Source of the DNA: Alphaproteobacteria bacterium SS10
GTDB lineage: Bacteria; Pseudomonadota; Alphaproteobacteria; TMED2
Assembly (NCBI GenBank): GCA_019192455.1
Contig: JAHCML010000003.1
Coordinates: forward strand, 1,283,096 to 1,324,717
Direction: 5' to 3'
DNA: 41,622 nucleotides
Shown: piece by piece, positions 25,071 through 34,391 of the stretch
Layout of the letters: each line of letters opens with the position of its first letter
Numbering within the stretch: the first letter of the stretch is position 1
The notes under the pieces: generated by a model
The model's input: only the letters and a program-made list of their open reading frames with translations
Database searches by the model: none
Told to the model about the DNA's origin: nothing
Position numbers and translations under genes: made by a program

Positions 25071-26984
25071 GTGATCATCCTCGATCAATCGATACATATC
25101 GCCATGGTGGTGGTGATCTTACTTCTGGTGATGGGTGCCTTCGCCTGGGAGAAGTATCCGCTTGAGCTTGTGGCACTGACCACGATCGCGCTGTTGCTTG
25201 TCCTCTATCAGGTTTTTCCGGTTCCTGGACCAGATGGGCAGAACCAGCTTGATGCCACCACCCTACTCTCGGGCTTTGCCAACCCGTCGCTAGTCGCGGT
25301 GATTGCCCTCCTGATCATCGGTCAGGGGTTGGTCCAGACCAATGCCCTAACACCGGCAGTCAGGTTGATGGAGGGAACGGCCAGGAATGCCCCCGTCCTT
25401 GGGATCATCATCGCCCTTTTAGCTGTCCTGACCATCAGTGGCATGCTGAACAACACGCCCCTGGTCATTATCTTTATTCCGATTATGCAGACCCTGGCCG
25501 TTGAGGCGCGCCGCCCCTTAGGCGAGGTCATGATGCCACTAAGCTATGCGGCCATTCTGGGCGGCATGACGACCGTGGTGGGATCATCCACCAACCTACT
25601 TGTCTCTAGTGCCCTCACTGATCTGGGTTTTGAACCGCTCGGCTTCTTTGAGTTCTTTTGGCCGGGCATCACCCTCGCGGCTGTCGGCTTTGTCTACGTT
25701 CTGCTGATCCTACCGCGTCTCTTGCCAGACCGTGGCACCCTACTCGCTGAGTTTGCGGGGTCTGGTAAGCAATTCATCGCAGAGCTCACCGTGCCTGAAG
25801 AGAGCGCACTAATCGGCACCAAGGTCAGCGGCGGCAAGCTCGAGAAGCTGCCCAACATCAACCTCCGCCAGGTTCACCGCGGCATGGTGATGATTGGTGC
25901 ACCGTTTGAGAGTTATGAGGTTAAGGCTGGCGATATCCTTATCGTGGCCGCAACCCGCGCCGCACTATCCGAGCTGTTATCCGGTAATGCGGGCGGCCTG
26001 CTAATGCCGGAATCCCCAGCTACCGTTCATGATGAAGTCAGCGTTCAGGTCACCGAAGACGCCGTCGATGATGAAGCAACCGCCAGTGATACAAGCGAGA
26101 AGCTAAAGCGGATGGGGCCGGAGCGTATCCTGGCCGAGGTTATGATCGCCCCAGCGTCGCGCCTGGCGGATCGCACCATTGATCAGCTGACCTCCAATGA
26201 GCGGTTTGGCGGGGTTGTCCTGGGTGTTCAGCGACGTGCCCGCATGGTCCGTGGCCGCCTATCTGAAACGCGCCTGCAGGCCGGTGATGTGCTGCTGATT
26301 ATGGGCAATCGCGAGCTGATGAAGTCGCTGGAACCCAACCCAGACCTGTTGGTACTGGCGCGCTCCCTTCGCGATATGCCGATCCCAGGCCGGGCACCCC
26401 ATGCCATCTCAGTCTTTATCGCGACAGTTGCCCTGACTGCACTTGAGATCTTGCCTATTGCCGTTGCGGCCATTGTAGGCGTGACCGCGATGATTGCGCT
26501 GGGCTGCCTGAACGTTCGTCAGGCCGTTCGGTCAATTGATCGGAAGATTGTGCTGCTGGTCGCGGCCTCCCTCGCCCTTGGTGCAGCCATGCAGTTCACT
26601 GGTGCGGCAGAGTTTCTGGCCCGGAAGTTCTTTATCCTATCGGGTGAGCCAGGCCCGGCCATGACGGCCAGCTTACTGTTCCTGATCGTTGCCATTGCCA
26701 CCAATCTGTTGAGCAACAACGCCTGTGCGGTTCTGTTTACCCCGATTGCCGTTAGCCTGGCGCAGAGCCTTGGCATCCCACCGATCACCTTTGCCATCAC
26801 GGTTGTCTTGGCCGCCAACTGCTCATTCGCCAGCCCGATAGGCTATCAGACCAACCTCTTAGTGATGGGCCCAGGCAACTATCGCTTCATCGACTACGCC
26901 CGTGGTGGGGCGCCGCTGGTTGTCCTGCTTTGGTTGGTTTATTCAATGATGACGCCAATGCTGATCCCGGCAGTGGCCCCGTAA
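25071..26984 (+). CDS. SLC13-family permease with two RCK_C (TrkA-C) domains
   Basis: This 637-residue inner-membrane protein belongs to the divalent anion/sodium symporter group; members carry sulfate, dicarboxylates or other anions. Both membrane halves contain the substrate signature: GSSTNLLVS at 171-179, and NLLSNNACAVL at 545-555 with YQTNLLVMGPGNY at 592-604. Two cytoplasmic RCK_C domains at about 236-304 and 350-420 lie between the halves and probably sense a ligand. A charged acidic linker (about 320-345) joins them. The start is GTG at 25071; an ATG at 25104 would cut into the first helix. Substrate cannot be told from sequence. It lies 86 bases after lptD. Confidence 0.9.
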   Translation: MIILDQSIHIAMVVVILLLVMGAFAWEKYPLELVALTTIALLLVLYQVFPVPGPDGQNQLDATTLLSGFANPSLVAVIALLIIGQGLVQTNALTPAVRLMEGTARNAPVLGIIIALLAVLTISGMLNNTPLVIIFIPIMQTLAVEARRPLGEVMMPLSYAAILGGMTTVVGSSTNLLVSSALTDLGFEPLGFFEFFWPGITLAAVGFVYVLLILPRLLPDRGTLLAEFAGSGKQFIAELTVPEESALIGTKVSGGKLEKLPNINLRQVHRGMVMIGAPFESYEVKAGDILIVAATRAALSELLSGNAGGLLMPESPATVHDEVSVQVTEDAVDDEATASDTSEKLKRMGPERILAEVMIAPASRLADRTIDQLTSNERFGGVVLGVQRRARMVRGRLSETRLQAGDVLLIMGNRELMKSLEPNPDLLVLARSLRDMPIPGRAPHAISVFIATVALTALEILPIAVAAIVGVTAMIALGCLNVRQAVRSIDRKIVLLVAASLALGAAMQFTGAAEFLARKFFILSGEPGPAMTASLLFLIVAIATNLLSNNACAVLFTPIAVSLAQSLGIPPITFAITVVLAANCSFASPIGYQTNLLVMGPGNYRFIDYARGGAPLVVLLWLVYSMMTPMLIPAVAP

Positions 26985-27016
26985 TCGACAACCGTAACCA
27001 CTGAAGCCTCGCCACG

Positions 27017-27745
27017 ATGACCGGCCTCTTTGAAACTCGCCGCCAACAGGCCCGCCGCCAGAAACGGCGCCGGTTCTATATCACCCTCGCCCTGACCCTA
27101 ATTGGTGGTGCGGCAGCGGGTGGTTTCTATTTTGGCCGGGAAAGCGTGATTTCAAAAGATGCCGATCTCTACGCCCAGATCGCCGAGCTGGAGTCCGTTC
27201 GGGATGGCCTGAATGAAGGCCTGCGGATCATGCAGGTGGAGATTGACCGAACCACCGCTGAGAAAGGCTTGGTCGAAGAGCTCTATAACCAAGACGTGCC
27301 ACCACCAGCCTTGCGGCCTCTCGTCGGGCAATTGAAGGACCGTATTGATGATGGCATGGCGGTTGATCGCCTGGCCTTTGTCTTGGAAAACCTCTCCGCC
27401 GTCGATCGGTGTAAGCGGATTGAGGTGAAGCGGTTCCGCCCAACAACCCGCCTAACCCCACAGCAGGGCGTGGATGACCGCGTTAGCTTTGCCCTGGGGG
27501 CGGTTCAGATCACGGCGACGGGTCAACCAGCAGATGATGAATTGGGCAATCCAGTCGCTTGGTACAACCCAGCGGAGCGAGTAACCGTGGAGTTCACGCT
27601 AGTTGATGGCCGGATTGTTGAGACCGATGGCGCGTTGCCAATCAACGACCGCATCGTCATCGGCGATCGGGAGCATCGCTTCATCTTCAGCGAGGGGCCA
27701 CGCAGCTTCCTACTCGCGACCCACCAGTCCTGCGAGTTTCCGTAA
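27017..27745 (+). CDS. Single-pass membrane protein with coiled coil, unknown function
   Basis: I do not recognise this 242-residue protein. It has a very basic start (RRQQARRQKRRR), one membrane helix at about 20-44 with a Gly-rich centre, a coiled coil at about 48-90, and a beta-rich C-terminal domain at 105-242. The C-terminal domain has two Cys (in VDRCKRIEV and at HQSCEFP), which could form a periplasmic disulfide. The layout, with a short cytoplasmic tail and the bulk in the periplasm, recalls PilN/PilO or FtsB-like bitopic proteins, but I see no family motif. It follows the permease by 32 bases and is convergent with ydbL (18 bases). Confidence 0.8.
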   Translation: MTGLFETRRQQARRQKRRRFYITLALTLIGGAAAGGFYFGRESVISKDADLYAQIAELESVRDGLNEGLRIMQVEIDRTTAEKGLVEELYNQDVPPPALRPLVGQLKDRIDDGMAVDRLAFVLENLSAVDRCKRIEVKRFRPTTRLTPQQGVDDRVSFALGAVQITATGQPADDELGNPVAWYNPAERVTVEFTLVDGRIVETDGALPINDRIVIGDREHRFIFSEGPRSFLLATHQSCEFP

Positions 27746-27763
27746 GAAGCAAGAGCTGAGGGC

Positions 27764-28123
27764 TTACTTCTTTACCCAGCTGCCGTCTTGCGCCTGGACG
27801 AAGGTGCCGCGTGGCACGTTTTCGTAAATCTTACGACCGGCGATAGCCTGAACCTGGGATAGCGGCGTCTGCTCAACCCGTGAGATGTTTTGGTATGCCG
27901 CGAGACGATCAACATTGATCTTCTGGACCAGCTGAATAACGGCCGGATCATTCACAATCGCGCCAATCAAACCATTTGGCAGCTCACCAACCAAACCTTG
28001 TGACCGGGCCACATCCAAGCTCAGCTGTTGGGCCAAAGCGGGACCAGAAACAGCGGTGGCGGCCATCAGACCAGCAGCGATGGCGGTGAAAGCAGCACGG
28101 CGGCTAAAAACACGGTTAAGCAT
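27764..28123 (-). CDS. ydbL: YdbL family protein (DUF1318)
   Basis: The 119-residue protein has a signal peptide (MLNRVFSRRAAFT, hydrophobic to ALAQ near 32) and a mature periplasmic domain with LDVARSQGLVGELPNGLIG and the closing KIYENVPRGTFVQAQDGSWVKK, which fits the YdbL family. In Escherichia coli ydbL is the third gene of ydbH-ynbE-ydbL. There YdbH and YnbE bridge the membranes for phospholipid transport and YdbL modulates them. The same gene order is kept here. Its ATG overlaps the ynbE stop as TGATG, a coupling arrangement. Confidence 0.9.
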   Translation of the reverse strand: MLNRVFSRRAAFTAIAAGLMAATAVSGPALAQQLSLDVARSQGLVGELPNGLIGAIVNDPAVIQLVQKINVDRLAAYQNISRVEQTPLSQVQAIAGRKIYENVPRGTFVQAQDGSWVKK

Positions 28124-28353
28124 CAGAAGATATCCGGGTTTTGTTCAAACAAATCATCGACTTCACGTTCGATTCTAACACGAACCTCTTGCTCAATCTT
28201 CACATTCAGATTGATTTCGATGGGTTCGTCTGGCGCCTCAACCCTCACGGTTGGTTGGCACGCGGCAACAACTACTACCAAGACCAGGCCAAGGCCCAAT
28301 CGGCTAGCGCTGTTGAAGACGTTCCACCAAACGGTCGGGGATGGCAAGCGCAT
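28123..28353 (-). CDS. ynbE: YnbE-like lipoprotein
   Basis: The C-terminal half, EPIEINLNVKIEQEVRVRIE to EVDDLFEQNPDIF, closely fits the YnbE family (EPI.IN.NVKIE...). Before it is a lipoprotein signal (LGLGLVLVVVVAAC, lipobox VAAC). YnbE is a small outer-membrane lipoprotein that pairs with YdbH to span the periplasm. The start is unclear: ATG at 28353 gives an n-region with one Arg and overlaps ydbH by 50 bases, ATGs at 28377 and 28389 would add more, and a TTG at 28299 just after the ydbH stop would leave no positive charge. I chose 28353. No start has a good ribosome site. The stop overlaps the ydbL start as TGATG. Confidence 0.85.
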   Translation of the reverse strand: MRLPSPTVWWNVFNSASRLGLGLVLVVVVAACQPTVRVEAPDEPIEINLNVKIEQEVRVRIEREVDDLFEQNPDIF

Positions 28354-31027
28354 CCAGGCTGCGGCGGGCGATAGCATCGAGCGTTCCACTGAGATTAATG
28401 TTCAGATTGATCGGATACCCGTCATAAATGTCAGGATTACGACCGGCAAGCCGAAGATTTGCCATCTGTTCGCCACCAAGTGCCCCCTCAAGGGCCACAT
28501 CCAGGCTGTCATAGTGGAAATTCTCCAGCACATCGAAGGCAAGCGCTGCCTGTTCAGCCGTTGCGCCTAATGGCACATCGCTCTTGTAGCTGAGAATGCC
28601 ATTCGAAGAATTGAACGCGCCCTCTCTAAGGGTGATGCCATTCTCACCCGATTGGATGATCACATCGCCGGTTAATTGCCCTTGCAACGATGTCGAGTCA
28701 GTACCCAGCACCTGTTCAGCCTTATCCAGGTTAAGCCCGTCCACTCGAAGCGTGGTCTCAATCTGGTCATTGAAATCCAAGCGGTAGTCCAAGGGCTCTA
28801 TGAGTATCCGCCCCCCGAACAGATCGAAATCGGCGCCATCAAACCGGAAGCGGCTTGGTTCTAGTTTTCCCTGCAGTGAGAAATCAGAGGCAACGATCCC
28901 TTCACCCAGCTGCCATTGATCAAATCGCGCCGTTATCGGCAGATCATAGAGCGGCCGCTCAACCGTGCCGGAGAGCGTCAAAGGAGCCTTAAGCTCCAGC
29001 TGTTCAAGTGATGTTCCCGCCAGCCCTAACTCACCAAGAGAAACACTCAAAGCGCCAGAGGCAGCAACCTCCTCCGCGTTATAGCTTCCATTGCCCGTCA
29101 CATTTACCGCCCCGGTAAGGGATGTGACCCAGCCAGCTAAACTAGGTGGCATGATTGGAGAACCAGGGCCGAACCACGTCTGGTCCACGGTGATCAGCTG
29201 TTCTGCTATCTCCACATCAATCTGGATCGGTGCTGGCTTGATCTTCGCGGCTGCCCTTAAAGCGGGCGCACCGAACAAATCGACGGCTCTCGCTTCAATC
29301 TCTGCCTCATACGGACCGGCTAGCGGTCCCCCACCCTGCCATTGATAGCCAATGTTTAAGGGAGTGACAGGGACTAGGGATAAGGCGGCGATACCAGCCA
29401 AATCGCTCTCAACCTCTCCCGACTTAACCGCGATCTCACCGCTGCTGGACACCCGTTGGATGGGTCCAACGCCCAACACATGGTTGAGATCAGACACCAG
29501 GGTGACATCGCCATTAAAGCCGATGGTGCCAGTCAGATTGCCATCGGATGTCACTATGGGTTCAGCACCATCTGTTAGGCTTAGGCTTGAGCTCAGCTCT
29601 GCACCCGTAAAGCTCAGGGATTGGGATGAACAACACACCAGTTCGGGCAACTGCGCTTCCATGTTGGTAAAGAAGCTGGGCATCGCGGCATTAACCGCCA
29701 TAACAATTGGCTGCTCTAAGGGCCCGGTTTTAAGATTGTTCTCGCTAAACTCTATCGTTGGCAGGTGCTCAAAACGGCCGTTGAACTCACCGCCATTTAA
29801 GGCCTGAATGCGCCCACTGAGGTTGAGCGTATCTTCGAGCACCAGCGTCAACTTCTGATTGGCATAACCAAACTGACCCGCGGCCTCGATGCTGGCAGAC
29901 TGGACCATTCCGGACCAACCAAGCCCGTCACCTTCTACCTGAAAACGGCCGGATAGGTTGTCAGTCGCGTTACCGATCACCGCACCGCTAACGCCGATGC
30001 TTGCCGTGGGCTCTAGCAGCAGCCTGGGATCTAGCGTGAATAGCCACTCGCCCTGCGCCCCAAGGTTGAACTCGACTGTTAAGCCATCATTCAGCAAGGC
30101 GGAGGCATCGAGCGCCACGGCATCATTAGGATGTGACACCGTCATCAGGGCGCCAGCCCCAAACCCATCCCGCATGTCGAGCGCGATTGCTAGATCTTCA
30201 AGAATGGGCTGGTCTTCACCGATCAACTTTAGCGCAACGGAAGTCGCCTTAGCCTGGCCATGACTGTCCAGCCAGACGCCCTGGGGAATGGTGAGGTCAA
30301 TCTCAACGCCCTCAGCGTCGACTGCGAAGCTGGGGGAAACGGCATGTTCCAACCGTGGTAATAGCGCGGTGACACTGACGGTGGCATTGCCCTGCCACTC
30401 AATCTGGGCAGAGCCAGGGACATCTGTGCCGGACACGCTATCGAGGCTAAGCTCGAGCGCCCCGCCCTGCCCCCTAACAAGTTCACCAGACAAACGACCA
30501 GATGATGCATCGGCGAGACCTACGCTTAGGTCACGCAGGGTAAGACCGCCGATTGGCAAGATACCCGGGGTTGGGATGGGCAACTCTGGCAGCAACTGCA
30601 GCGGGTTTGTAAGATCTATCCCGGTCGGCTCGAACGGATCGGCCGGCTCCACCCTATCGACCGGGGCCTGCATAACGCGCCCACCGGTAATCTGTATCCT
30701 GACATCTGTAAGCTCCGGCGCCTTAAGGGACATAGGGTGCAGGATATCAATCCGTGCCTCTTTGATGGACCAACCCAGACTTGTTTCCAAGCTGACATCA
30801 TGCAGCCTGGTTGCCCCCAGATCGGTCTGGATATCGCCCAAGGACAACACCCAGCCATCTGGCAGAAAGCCCGGGGCAACCGCCCGGATCAGATGCGGAC
30901 CAGACCAAGGCCAGGACAGCAGGAAGCCCGCCACGAACAGGCCGAGGAATAGCAGCAGCTTTGATAACGGCCCGATGCGACGCCTTACGCCAGGAACCGG
31001 GCTTGGCGTCGGTGCCTCACTCGACAT
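28304..31027 (-). CDS. ydbH: YdbH family protein (AsmA-like intermembrane lipid transport)
   Basis: The 907-residue protein has a short cytoplasmic N-terminus, one membrane anchor at about 22-44 (LSKLLLFLGLFVAGFLLSW), and a long periplasmic beta-rich part made of repeating strands, as in AsmA-like bridge proteins. The C-terminal segment NPDIYDGYPINLNINLSG followed by TLDAIARRSLDAL fits the YdbH family ending. Length is close to Escherichia coli YdbH. In that species YdbH acts redundantly with TamB and YhdP in moving phospholipid to the outer membrane. The gene order ydbH-ynbE-ydbL strengthens the call. Its start overlaps the putA stop by 11 bases, so it seems to be translated from a putA message. 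Confidence 0.9.
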   Translation of the reverse strand: MSSEAPTPSPVPGVRRRIGPLSKLLLFLGLFVAGFLLSWPWSGPHLIRAVAPGFLPDGWVLSLGDIQTDLGATRLHDVSLETSLGWSIKEARIDILHPMSLKAPELTDVRIQITGGRVMQAPVDRVEPADPFEPTGIDLTNPLQLLPELPIPTPGILPIGGLTLRDLSVGLADASSGRLSGELVRGQGGALELSLDSVSGTDVPGSAQIEWQGNATVSVTALLPRLEHAVSPSFAVDAEGVEIDLTIPQGVWLDSHGQAKATSVALKLIGEDQPILEDLAIALDMRDGFGAGALMTVSHPNDAVALDASALLNDGLTVEFNLGAQGEWLFTLDPRLLLEPTASIGVSGAVIGNATDNLSGRFQVEGDGLGWSGMVQSASIEAAGQFGYANQKLTLVLEDTLNLSGRIQALNGGEFNGRFEHLPTIEFSENNLKTGPLEQPIVMAVNAAMPSFFTNMEAQLPELVCCSSQSLSFTGAELSSSLSLTDGAEPIVTSDGNLTGTIGFNGDVTLVSDLNHVLGVGPIQRVSSSGEIAVKSGEVESDLAGIAALSLVPVTPLNIGYQWQGGGPLAGPYEAEIEARAVDLFGAPALRAAAKIKPAPIQIDVEIAEQLITVDQTWFGPGSPIMPPSLAGWVTSLTGAVNVTGNGSYNAEEVAASGALSVSLGELGLAGTSLEQLELKAPLTLSGTVERPLYDLPITARFDQWQLGEGIVASDFSLQGKLEPSRFRFDGADFDLFGGRILIEPLDYRLDFNDQIETTLRVDGLNLDKAEQVLGTDSTSLQGQLTGDVIIQSGENGITLREGAFNSSNGILSYKSDVPLGATAEQAALAFDVLENFHYDSLDVALEGALGGEQMANLRLAGRNPDIYDGYPINLNINLSGTLDAIARRSLDALAIPDRLVERLQQR

Positions 31028-34000
31028 CGTCGGTCAGGGTCACCAGGCTCGTGTTACCGCCAGCAGCAGTGGTGTTCACGCTGACATGACGTTCGGTCAC
31101 AAAGCGATGCAGGTAATGGGGGCCACCCGCCTTGGGCCCCGTACCCGATAGCCCCATCCCACCGAAGGGCTGAACCCCGACAATCGCACCGATAGTATTC
31201 CGGTTGATATAGGCGTTGCCGGCATTGATCCGCCGACAAATCGACCGAGCGAAACTGTCGATGCGGCTATGGACCCCGAAGGTCAGGCCGTAACCGGTGC
31301 TGTTGATCGCCTCGACCACCTTACCCAGCGACCCTCGCTCATACCGGATCACGTGGAGAATGGGGCCGAAGACCTCGCGCTTAAGGCGGCTAAGCCGGTC
31401 AATCTCAAACGCAGTTGGGGCAACATAGGTACCGTGTTCGGTTAGCTCTTCACTGATTGGCGTGGTGCCAAGCAACGTGCCCTCCCGTTTCATCCGGTCG
31501 ATATGGGCCTCCAGCATCTGCTTGGCATCGGCATCGATCACGGGGCCCACATCGGTGGTCAGCTCCATGGGGTCACCAACCCGCAGCTCTTGCATCGCGC
31601 CGACCAGCATTTCAATCGTGTGATCAGCCACATCGGATTGAACAAACATTACACGGGTCGCCGAGCAGCGCTGCCCGGCGGAGCGGAAAGCCCCCATGAT
31701 GACATCGTCAACGACCTGTTCCGTCAGCGCGGTACTATCGACAATCATCGCATTCTGACCGCCTGTCTCGGCAATCAGTGGCACGATGGGCCCCTCACGC
31801 TGGGCCAGGGAAAGATTGATCGCACGGGCCGTTTCAGTGGAGCCAGTAAAGGCAACACCCGCAATCCGTGGATCATTAACCAGGGGCACCCCAATCTCAC
31901 CGCCCGTGCCGGGCAACAGATTGATTACCCCCTCTGGTATCCCTGCCTCTTGCATCAACCGAACGGTTTCACCGGCCATCAGCGAGGTTTGTTCAGCCGG
32001 TTTGGCGATGACGCAATTGCCGGTCACCAAGGCGGCAACCACCTGCCCCGTGAAGATCGCCAATGGGAAGTTCCAGGGGCTAATACAGACGAACACACCT
32101 CGCCCTTCGATATGGAGGCGGTTCTGCTCACCCGTTGGGCCCGGCATCGTGCTTGGCTCGCCCTGGAGGGCCTCAGCTTGCAGCGCGTAGTAACGGCAGA
32201 AATCGACAGCTTCCCGAACCTCGGCGATGCCATCGTCAAAGGTCTTGCCCGCCTCAGCAGAGCAAAGGCCGATCAATGTCGCCATATTGTCTTCAAGCAG
32301 ATCGGCAAACCGGCGCAGGCAATCCGCACGCTCGGTAACCGGCTTATCCCGCCAATCGGGAAATGCCTCCAACGCTGCCGTGATGGTTTTCTCAACCTGC
32401 GCCTCATCGGCATATGTCTTCTGACCAATCGTACGGCGTAGGTCGGATGGTTCGGCCACTGGTGCCTCTGCCCCGCCGCCGCTGACGCCCAAGGCAACGG
32501 GTTTCACCTGCCATTGCCGTTCCAACACCGCCTTTGCGTTGCGTTGCAGGCGGGCACTGACCAGGGGATCATCAAGCTCCATCCCCTTGGCGTTCGGTCG
32601 GTTATCACCATAAAGATTGGGTGGCAGCGGGATCTTTGCATGTGGTGCCCCGCCTGACTGTTCAGCCAGGGGTAATGGATCCCGGATAACATCACTGATC
32701 GGCAGCTTGGCATCCTGAAGCCGGTTCACAAACGATGTGTTAGCACCATTCTCAAGCAGGCGACGGACTAGATAGGGGAGCAGATCCTCGTGACTGCCAA
32801 CCGGCGCATAAACCCGGCAAGCTGGCATTGGGCGGTTCGCTCGAGCCAATTCGGCATACAGTTCCTCCCCCATCCCATGGAGGCGCTGGAACTCAAAGGA
32901 GCGCTCTTGCCCATCAAATGGTGCCTGATCGGCAAGCTCTAAGATTGCTGCCACCGTATGGGCGTTATGGGTGGCGAATTGCGGGAACAGCACATCGCGC
33001 CGGTCCAACATCTTGGCCGCACAGGCGAGGTATGACAGGTCGGTGTGATGCTTGCGGGTAAAGACCGGGTATTCGTCAAACCCGCCCTCTTGGGACCATT
33101 TAATCTCACTATCCCAATAGGCGCCCTTAACCAGCCGAACCATCATGCGCCGGCCATGTTGTTCGGCGAGCGCGATCAGCCAATCGACAAGGTCCACCGC
33201 ACGCTTCTGGTAAGCCTGGATCGCAAGGCCGAAGCCTTCCCAACCTTCAAGCTCGGGATCGCTGTAAACCTGCTCAATGATATCGAGGGAGACGTCTAGG
33301 CGGCGTGCCTCCTCCGCATCGACACAGAGGCCGATATTCGCTGCCTTCGCTGCAAGAGCCAGCTTCTTAAGCCGCTCAACCAAGACCGGTACAGCGCGGT
33401 CTGCCTGTAGAATTGAGTATCGCGGATGTAAGGCTGATAGCTTTACCGAGATGCCGGGTGCCACCGACACCGACTGCCCGTCAGCTGCAGCCACTGTCCG
33501 ATGCTGTGCCAAGGTGTTCAGCGCCTGCTCATAGGCATCGAAGTAGCGCTCAGCATCCTTGGCCGTGCGCGCGGCTTCCCCCAACATGTCATAGCTGTGT
33601 CTGGTGCCGATGCGTTCCGCCGGTTGGGCCCGGTCAAGGGCCTCTTCAAGTGTGCGCCCCATAACAAACTGGCGCCCCATGATCCGCATCGCCTGAAGCA
33701 TGGCCTGGCGAATAACCGGCTGGCCCATGCGGGCGACCATCCGATCAAAGATGCTGCCCGCATCACTATCGTCGGTATCGGCACGCAGGACCTTACCACT
33801 CAGCATCAGCGCCCAGGTTGAGGCATTGGCGAACAGGCCATCAGCCTCCTCCGCTGCCTTACGCCATTCCCCCTCGCCCAGCTTGTCCTTGATCAGCTTA
33901 TTCGCCGTGTCGGCATCCGGAATGCGCAACAGCGCCTCCGCAAGGCACATCAGGGCGACCCCCTCACGAGTTGAGAGATCATAGGTGTTCATGAAGTCTT

Positions 34001-34229
34001 CAAGCGGATCGCCACCATCATCAGCGGCGCGCATCCCCTCCACCAAGCCATGGGCCCGGGCGTTGATGCCAGCCTGGGCGGATCGAACCGGATCAAGGCC
34101 AGCCAGAATACGGCGCACCTGATCTTCCTCACCGAGGCGATAGCTCTTACGCATTGCCAACCGCGCCTTCTCCAAATCGGCGGCTAGGTTGGCCCGGCTT
34201 TCAGTTTGGCTGTTGATGGCTTCTGACAT
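31017..34229 (-). CDS. putA: Bifunctional proline dehydrogenase / glutamate-5-semialdehyde dehydrogenase PutA
   Basis: PutA oxidises proline to glutamate in two steps and passes electrons to quinone via FAD. The 1070-residue protein has a helical arm (1-140), a PRODH barrel (about 240-480) with MMVRLVKGAYWD at 362-373, and an aldehyde dehydrogenase domain (about 600-1050) with base Glu821 in AETGGQNA and nucleophile Cys855 in AGQRCSA. There is no ribbon-helix-helix domain at the N-terminus, so it is a bifunctional PutA that does not regulate its own gene. The frame is open to 34298, but ATG 34229 gives the natural MSEAINSQ start. It is divergent from an MBL-fold gene and overlaps ydbH downstream. 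Confidence 0.97.
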   Translation of the reverse strand: MSEAINSQTESRANLAADLEKARLAMRKSYRLGEEDQVRRILAGLDPVRSAQAGINARAHGLVEGMRAADDGGDPLEDFMNTYDLSTREGVALMCLAEALLRIPDADTANKLIKDKLGEGEWRKAAEEADGLFANASTWALMLSGKVLRADTDDSDAGSIFDRMVARMGQPVIRQAMLQAMRIMGRQFVMGRTLEEALDRAQPAERIGTRHSYDMLGEAARTAKDAERYFDAYEQALNTLAQHRTVAAADGQSVSVAPGISVKLSALHPRYSILQADRAVPVLVERLKKLALAAKAANIGLCVDAEEARRLDVSLDIIEQVYSDPELEGWEGFGLAIQAYQKRAVDLVDWLIALAEQHGRRMMVRLVKGAYWDSEIKWSQEGGFDEYPVFTRKHHTDLSYLACAAKMLDRRDVLFPQFATHNAHTVAAILELADQAPFDGQERSFEFQRLHGMGEELYAELARANRPMPACRVYAPVGSHEDLLPYLVRRLLENGANTSFVNRLQDAKLPISDVIRDPLPLAEQSGGAPHAKIPLPPNLYGDNRPNAKGMELDDPLVSARLQRNAKAVLERQWQVKPVALGVSGGGAEAPVAEPSDLRRTIGQKTYADEAQVEKTITAALEAFPDWRDKPVTERADCLRRFADLLEDNMATLIGLCSAEAGKTFDDGIAEVREAVDFCRYYALQAEALQGEPSTMPGPTGEQNRLHIEGRGVFVCISPWNFPLAIFTGQVVAALVTGNCVIAKPAEQTSLMAGETVRLMQEAGIPEGVINLLPGTGGEIGVPLVNDPRIAGVAFTGSTETARAINLSLAQREGPIVPLIAETGGQNAMIVDSTALTEQVVDDVIMGAFRSAGQRCSATRVMFVQSDVADHTIEMLVGAMQELRVGDPMELTTDVGPVIDADAKQMLEAHIDRMKREGTLLGTTPISEELTEHGTYVAPTAFEIDRLSRLKREVFGPILHVIRYERGSLGKVVEAINSTGYGLTFGVHSRIDSFARSICRRINAGNAYINRNTIGAIVGVQPFGGMGLSGTGPKAGGPHYLHRFVTERHVSVNTTAAGGNTSLVTLTDDVE

Positions 34230-34391
34230 GGTTTGGACACCCGCGCTTAGCTGATCGCATTCATTGTTCTTGGCCCGCAGATGGTGGCATCGGGGCATAT
34301 GCTTGGGTTAGAAATTAAGCCCTGTAATGGCGCGCGAAAAGAGACAATCAGCCTCGCCCGCTAAGACACTGATTTTTCAGGGGATAAAGCC

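Noticed and set aside
30288-31151. 287-codon plus-strand open frame
   Set aside because: It is antisense to ydbH and the end of putA and has a Ser/Arg/Pro-rich shadow composition.
31503-32441. 312-codon plus-strand open frame
   Set aside because: It is fully antisense to the aldehyde dehydrogenase part of putA, whose motifs are intact.
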